Assembly (NCBI GenBank): GCA_021785315.1
Contig: JAJYFX010000041.1
Location: 1 to 9,580 of the forward strand
Direction of reading: 5' to 3'
DNA: 9,580 nucleotides
Source of the DNA: Actinomycetes bacterium
Lineage (GTDB): Bacteria > Actinomycetota > Acidimicrobiia > Acidimicrobiales > Acidimicrobiaceae
This document shows, piece by piece, positions 6,282 to 9,580 of the stretch; within the stretch, counting starts at the first letter, position 1; the number at the start of each line of letters is the position of its first letter. The notes under the pieces were generated by a model. That model saw only the letters and a list, made by a program, of their open reading frames with translations, did not search any database and had not been told where the DNA came from. Both the position numbers and the translations under genes were made by a program.

Positions 6282-7456
6282 GCCGCAAGATATGGAGCCT
6301 CAAATGCGCCCTGGGATATTCCAAAGAAACTCGAATTTAGGTAATTAGCAGTTGTAAGACTCAGAGACTTGACATTGCTTGAATCAAAAACTCGCATGGG
6401 TCCTGCCGGCTCTGGTTGCACAGTCACGCCCGACATCATACTGATCAGTGCGTCAGCGAACTCCCAACCGGTGTATTCAATCGGACCGCCAACATCGTAG
6501 GCCAAAGTCCCTGCTTGAACTTCTTGCAGGCCGGCTACACCAGCACCAAAAGCAATCACTTTCACCTTGTTCGTAAAACCAGATGCTGTGACTGCTCCCA
6601 TCACTGGCGGCACAAACCCATCGTTAGGAACCAAAATATAATTCGTGTTGGGATGGGCCACCAAAGCGGCGGACAGTTCAGGGGGCAACTGCGAAATATT
6701 TGCCGTATTCATTGAGATCGAGTTTACCTTGCAACCCTTGCAGTATTTTTCCAATGTGCTAATTTGCGCGACGGATGCCTGTAGCACTGCCGGAGAATCA
6801 GTAAGTTTGATCACCATAACGTCGCCTTTTCCACCGCTGCTTAAAATTGCAACATAAGCCGCAATTTCATCGCCCAAGTTCGTGACATTAGCAGCATCTA
6901 AGAACTGAAGATTCGCGGATGGCGTCACGCCTGTCGGCGGTGTTTCACCAGCAACCAAAACAGGAATATTTTTAGCCTCAAGAGCTTGGAAAGCGGTTGG
7001 TACCATCGCATAGTTCACAAATGCAGTCACTACTGCAGCAGCACCCTGCTGACCAGCAGTTGTCATGCAGCTAGCGATAGTTGTTGGAAGAGCCTGCCCA
7101 TCACATACATGTACAGTGGCTCCCAAATGGCTAAGTGCTGCTGCCATTGTCGTTCCCATACCGGAGAGAGACAGAACCGAGTTAGTAATTGGGATAAACC
7201 AGACCGTCTTACCTTTTAAGTCAACAGGATTTGCAATTGCCGCAACTGTAGGAGCTGCTACTGGTCCCGAATACTTCGCAACCTGGGCCTTTGCATAGGC
7301 GAGCCCAGCATTTCCGGAACTTGAAGTAGGCGATCCAGCATTCGATTTAGCAGCAGAAGTTGCGCTAGAACTTCCACATGATGCAGCTGACAGCGCCAAC
7401 ACGCAAGCAGCGACAGCTATGACAGAGTGTCGAGTCTGTGCGACCCTAAATTTCAT
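6266..7456 (-). CDS. ABC transporter substrate-binding lipoprotein (Peripla_BP_4/RbsB-like)
   Basis: A 396-residue secreted solute-binding protein. The N-terminus is a lipoprotein signal: MKFRVAQTRH, a hydrophobic core (11-22), then a lipobox ending in Cys27. A flexible Ser/Ala/Gly-rich linker (28-60) follows, as in Gram-positive lipoproteins. Two Rossmann-like lobes follow: the first starts KTVWFIPIT (83-91) and the second runs from about GDVMVIKLTD (211-220), with NYILVPNDG (272-280) and KVIAFGAG (299-306) typical of the sugar-binding cluster. Cys118/Cys130 and Cys239/Cys242 could form disulfides. The ATG (7454-7456) is preceded by GGGGGAG, a strong ribosome site. It is the first gene of the importer operon and follows a structured upstream region. 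The fold points to ribose-type ligands, but the ligand is not readable from the sequence, and the neighbouring genes suggest it could be a catabolic substrate. Confidence 0.93.
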   Translation of the reverse strand: MKFRVAQTRHSVIAVAACVLALSAASCGSSSATSAAKSNAGSPTSSSGNAGLAYAKAQVAKYSGPVAAPTVAAIANPVDLKGKTVWFIPITNSVLSLSGMGTTMAAALSHLGATVHVCDGQALPTTIASCMTTAGQQGAAAVVTAFVNYAMVPTAFQALEAKNIPVLVAGETPPTGVTPSANLQFLDAANVTNLGDEIAAYVAILSSGGKGDVMVIKLTDSPAVLQASVAQISTLEKYCKGCKVNSISMNTANISQLPPELSAALVAHPNTNYILVPNDGFVPPVMGAVTASGFTNKVKVIAFGAGVAGLQEVQAGTLAYDVGGPIEYTGWEFADALISMMSGVTVQPEPAGPMRVFDSSNVKSLSLTTANYLNSSFFGISQGAFEAPYLAAWKTS

Positions 7457-7506
7457 ATTCTCCCCCTATTGATTTGGGCCCGAACTGCGACCCCATCCCC
7501 TAAACA

Positions 7507-7644
7507 CATAGGCAGTGCACCTATGCTACTGCGCGTACAGCCTAGGCTGCACTTCCACGTGGGATTCCCCACCCAATTTGACCCTAATCTTCAACTGTCT
7601 CAGCTGACAGATTAGCCCATATCCTGGCTTTGACCTGGGATATG
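7507..7644 (-). promoter_or_regulatory. Run of five inverted repeats upstream of the importer operon (candidate structured leader RNA or operator array)
   Basis: Read 5' to 3' on the minus strand the bases offer five successive hairpins. H1 pairs CATATCC (7644-7638) with GGATATG (7624-7618). H2 pairs CTAATCTGTC (7615-7606) with GACAG (7599-7595) and ATTAG (7588-7584), with a six-base bulge. H3 pairs GTGGG with CCCAC around a four-base loop (7572-7559). H4 is GTGCAGC-CTAG-GCTGTAC with one G-T pair (7552-7535), containing a perfect 12-base palindrome at 7538-7549. H5 pairs CATAGG with CCTATG around seven bases (7525-7507). The ribosome site of the binding-protein gene follows about 40 bases later. 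No known riboswitch core (T-box, cobalamin, c-di-GMP) is recognisable. No stem is followed by a T-run, so these are not ordinary terminators. They could also be protein sites in DNA. Confidence 0.5.
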
Positions 7645-7688
7645 TTTTATCATATTCCGACAGACTTGGGTCATTTATGTTGATTGAA

Positions 7689-7718
7689 ACCGTATCATCG
7701 AGATGGCAATCCCGTCAA
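7689..7718 (-). promoter_or_regulatory. Possible promoter of the importer operon
   Basis: On the minus strand TTGACG (7718-7713) and TACGGT (7694-7689) are 18 bases apart. The -10 fits the loose TANNNT pattern common in actinobacteria. Transcription would begin near 7682, leaving a leader of about 225 bases that contains all five hairpins at 7507-7644. The match is moderate and other starts cannot be excluded. Confidence 0.35.
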
Positions 7719-7796
7719 GTCAAGCGAGAGTATCCGCATCACCGTTTCTCTGGATTTTATAGACTTTTTTATACCGAGTCACAGGTATCTTATATC

Positions 7797-7826
7797 TTGA
7801 TAAGCTCTTCATAGGCTTACTATAGA
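7797..7826 (+). promoter_or_regulatory. Possible sigma70 promoter upstream of the thioesterase
   Basis: TTGATA (7797-7802) and TATAGA (7821-7826) are separated by 18 bases in an A/T-rich stretch. It would start transcription near 7833 and leave a leader of about 175 bases. The leader would include the inverted repeat CATTGA (7901-7906) / TCAATG (7912-7917), a possible operator. Confidence 0.4.
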
Positions 7827-7970
7827 TTATCTAGCCATCAGCTTTTCCCTACATATAACTGCTTTAACATGGAATTCTAACAATCGAATTTTATGAGATG
7901 CATTGAGATTTTCAATGAGAGGGCATGTTAAACGCATCTAAATCGACAGCCAACAAAAATCAATAGCAGT

Positions 7971-7998
7971 TTGACATTCCTACGACGCTCGATAAAAC
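7971..7998 (+). promoter_or_regulatory. Possible second promoter placing the transcript start at the thioesterase ATG
   Basis: A perfect TTGACA (7971-7976) is followed after 16 bases by TAAAAC (7993-7998), a weak -10. Transcription would begin at about 8005-8007, on the ATG itself. The gene has no ribosome site, which fits a leaderless transcript, common in actinobacteria. The weak -10 keeps this tentative. Confidence 0.3.
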
Positions 7999-8006
7999 TC
8001 TCCTAC

Positions 8007-8909
8007 ATGAACGAAACGCTGAATGAACTGATTGGGATACTCAACCTCGAACAAACCGGTACAAATCAATTTTTGGGTTACAGCCCTAAAGATTCGCGCG
8101 AATGGGCGGAAGACAGAGGAAGCCAGCCGCAGGCACTCTCAGCTACAGGCCGTATTTTTGGGGGTCAAGTTGCTGCCCAAGCACTGATTGCCGCTGGCAG
8201 AGCAACTGCAGACAAGCGTGTGCACTCTCTTCACTGCTACTTTTTGCGCCCTGGGGACGTCAAGGTTCCAATACTTTTTGATGTTGATCCAATTAGGGAT
8301 GGAAACAGCTTCTCCACCAGAAGAGTGGTTGCCAGCCAGCACGGCAAACCTATATTAAATCTGTCGGCATCATTTCATAAAGACGAAGATGGCATAATGC
8401 ATCAGTTGCCTATGCCGAATGTACCCGGTCCACACTCCCTTCCAACATTTAAAGCAACCATGGCACCTTGGGAGGAACAACTAGGTGAATGGATTGATCG
8501 ACCGAGGCCGTTCGAACAAAGATTCGTTGGAATGCCACACTTCGACATCGGACCTGAGCCGCGGATGCCAAAGCAGCAGGTGTGGATGAGAGCAGACGGC
8601 GCGATCAGTAACGATCCTTTGCTCCATCCAGCAATGGCAACGTACGCATCTGACTTGACACTGCTTGATACGGTTATGCTCCCCCATCAACTTTCCAGGA
8701 CGAATCCACACATAATGCTGGCCACTTTGGACCATTCAGTTTGGTTTCATCGGCCGTTTCGTATCGATGAATGGTTTCTTTTTGACCAGGAGTCCATTTT
8801 ATCATTCGGAGCCAGGGCCCTCATGAGAGGTCAAATATTCACGTTTGACGGCAAACTTGTCGCATCTGTGGCCCAAGAAGCACTGATACGAATATCTGAA
8901 TCCCGGTAA
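8007..8909 (+). CDS. tesB: Acyl-CoA thioesterase II (TesB family)
   Basis: A 300-residue double hot-dog thioesterase that hydrolyses acyl-CoA to free acid and CoA in the cytoplasm. The N-terminal hot-dog holds GRIFGGQVAAQAL (48-60) with HSLHCYFLRPGD (73-84). The C-terminal one holds YASD (213-216), LATLDHSVWFHRPF (238-251) and ASVAQEALIR (286-295). The Asp-Thr-Gln triad of E. coli TesB (Asp204, Thr228, Gln278) maps with identical spacing to Asp216, Thr240 and Gln290, so the enzyme looks active. ATG at 8007 is preferred over the upstream in-frame TTG at 7971, which lies inside a TTGACA box and would add 12 residues. No ribosome site is visible before the ATG. It is transcribed away from the importer. 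In CoA-dependent catabolism such an enzyme may recycle CoA or release dead-end acyl-CoA; the link to the beta-oxidation cassette is inferred. Confidence 0.94.
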   Translation: MNETLNELIGILNLEQTGTNQFLGYSPKDSREWAEDRGSQPQALSATGRIFGGQVAAQALIAAGRATADKRVHSLHCYFLRPGDVKVPILFDVDPIRDGNSFSTRRVVASQHGKPILNLSASFHKDEDGIMHQLPMPNVPGPHSLPTFKATMAPWEEQLGEWIDRPRPFEQRFVGMPHFDIGPEPRMPKQQVWMRADGAISNDPLLHPAMATYASDLTLLDTVMLPHQLSRTNPHIMLATLDHSVWFHRPFRIDEWFLFDQESILSFGARALMRGQIFTFDGKLVASVAQEALIRISESR

Positions 8910-8999
8910 GTTCATATGTCCATCGATGTAGCTGCTTCCAGCAAGGGGCTATGAATCGTCAGAGACAGGTTAAAATCCAACCCAATCGCGACCGACACC
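8910..8999. other. Short gap after the thioesterase, no gene seen
   Basis: Ninety bases between the thioesterase stop and the first recognisable transposase remnant. No convincing terminator hairpin with a T-run is visible. Confidence 0.5.
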
Positions 9000-9335
9000 G
9001 TCTAGTGACACATGGCGTTTGATGTACCCGGATCCGGGAAGCCAGCCATTTGCCACTTCCCGGGGTTCATCGTGTTGCTTCTCTCGTCAAGCGTTGGCCG
9101 CTCGCCACGCACCTTGGCACAATCCAAGCCGACCACCTCCAAGCGTACCTCAATGAGTTTTGTATGCTGATAGATCGCTGCTGTCGCCCCGCCGGTTACC
9201 TACCGCCAACTGGTAATGGATTCTCAAGAAAAGGCTGTCAGGACCTCCGCACCAACCGCTCGACAAACCTATCCTTATGGCCTTACACTTGCGACTGCTG
9301 AACGGCCACGAAAAAGTATCAATGACCTGGGATAA
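9000..9335 (+). pseudogene. IS1595-family (ISXO2-like) transposase remnant, frameshifted and internally deleted
   Basis: Three pieces of the C-terminal DDE region of an IS1595-type transposase can be read in order on the plus strand, each in a different frame. A GSGKPA-like piece comes from bases around 9029-9046. The clearest piece starts at 9050 and reads LPLPGVHRVASLVKRWPLA, then THLG, then DHLQAYLNEFCM, ending near 9178; it matches the family pattern GVHRVASLLKRWLLGTHQG / HLQAYLDEF. From 9177 in the next frame, AAVAPPVTYRQLV (9177-9215) matches the usual C-terminal AVAVAPVTYR element, and this frame closes at a TAA at 9333-9335. The FNRRTSRSRG segment between the last two pieces is missing. 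There is no intact frame, catalytic triad or recognisable terminal repeat, so the copy is dead. The outer limits are approximate. Confidence 0.7.
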
Positions 9336-9580
9336 TGAACCTAAACCAGAATTTTGGAGATCATTCACGGATAACCCATTCAAGTATTCGATATCACTTA
9401 TACCACCCTCAAGCGAATGTCACTGAATCAGTCTGACCGAATGCTTCGTTGACTCCTCAATAACTACAATTTGCAGAACAATTAGCACGCTGGTTTTTTG
9501 TAATTCAAAACAAAGCCTGAGCAGTGGATTCTTCAACTATAGACATGACACTCTGAAATGCGCCAAACGGTCCTTTTAAT
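9336..9580. other. Non-coding tail of the window, nothing recognised
   Basis: About 245 A/T-leaning bases with stops in all frames at short intervals. I see no coding signature, no convincing RNA gene and no clear terminator; a T6 run at 9493-9498 has no adjacent stem. It may be decayed IS-flanking DNA. Confidence 0.5.

Noticed and set aside
7507..7644. T-box or known riboswitch in the importer upstream region
   Set aside because: No T-box bulge, cobalamin box or other conserved core was found; only generic hairpins are supported.
8481..8735. Minus-strand open frame inside the thioesterase
   Set aside because: It is antisense to conserved TesB active-site regions; a shadow.
9150..9383. Minus-strand open frame of 77 codons at the right end
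   Set aside because: It is antisense to the IS1595-like remnant and has no recognisable signature of its own.
1..9580. CRISPR arrays, tRNA or rRNA genes
   Set aside because: No regularly spaced direct repeats and no tRNA or rRNA signatures were seen on either strand.

Overview
The window holds two converging themes. On the minus strand at 1-3048 is a four-gene beta-oxidation cassette; at 3625-7456 is a three-gene ABC importer; and an acyl-CoA thioesterase runs divergently on the plus strand at 8007-8909. The base composition is near half G+C by eye. The Ser/Ala/Gly-rich lipoprotein linker, frequent GTG and TTG starts, a possible leaderless gene and the actinobacterial flavour of the IS3 remnant weakly suggest an uncultured actinobacterium of moderate G+C. 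The sequence alone does not settle this, and a proteobacterium cannot be excluded.

Cassette 1 (minus strand, read from 3048 down to 1) encodes an enoyl-CoA hydratase with both catalytic Glu, a DUF35 zinc-ribbon/OB-fold protein, an SCP2-type thiolase and the start of an SDR. The order hydratase - DUF35 - thiolase - SDR resembles bbsH + bbsA-bbsB-bbsC of the benzylsuccinate (anaerobic toluene) beta-oxidation operon. The SDR lacks the catalytic Lys (Met161), the Asn of the tetrad and the NNAG motif, as expected of the pseudoenzyme subunit BbsC, so an active BbsD-like SDR is predicted just beyond base 1. No fumarate-adding enzyme or CoA-transferase is visible, so the true substrate is unknown. 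A near-perfect sigma70 promoter (TTGACA-18-TATAAT) drives the cassette.

Region 3107-3624 is non-coding apart from a decayed IS3-family OrfB fragment. Cassette 2 (minus strand) is a lipoprotein substrate-binding protein, a double-domain ATPase and an RbsC-like permease, all overlapping and so probably one operon. The second ATPase domain has His in place of the Walker B Asp. Its roughly 190-base upstream region carries five consecutive inverted repeats that would fold as hairpins in a leader RNA.

The right end holds a TesB-type thioesterase with an intact Asp-Thr-Gln triad, then a frameshifted and internally deleted IS1595-family transposase remnant, then about 245 bases with nothing recognisable. 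Taken together, the window looks like a CoA-dependent catabolic locus (import, hydration, dehydrogenation, thiolysis, CoA release) that has been touched by insertion sequences. The link between importer, thioesterase and beta-oxidation cassette is inferred from proximity only.
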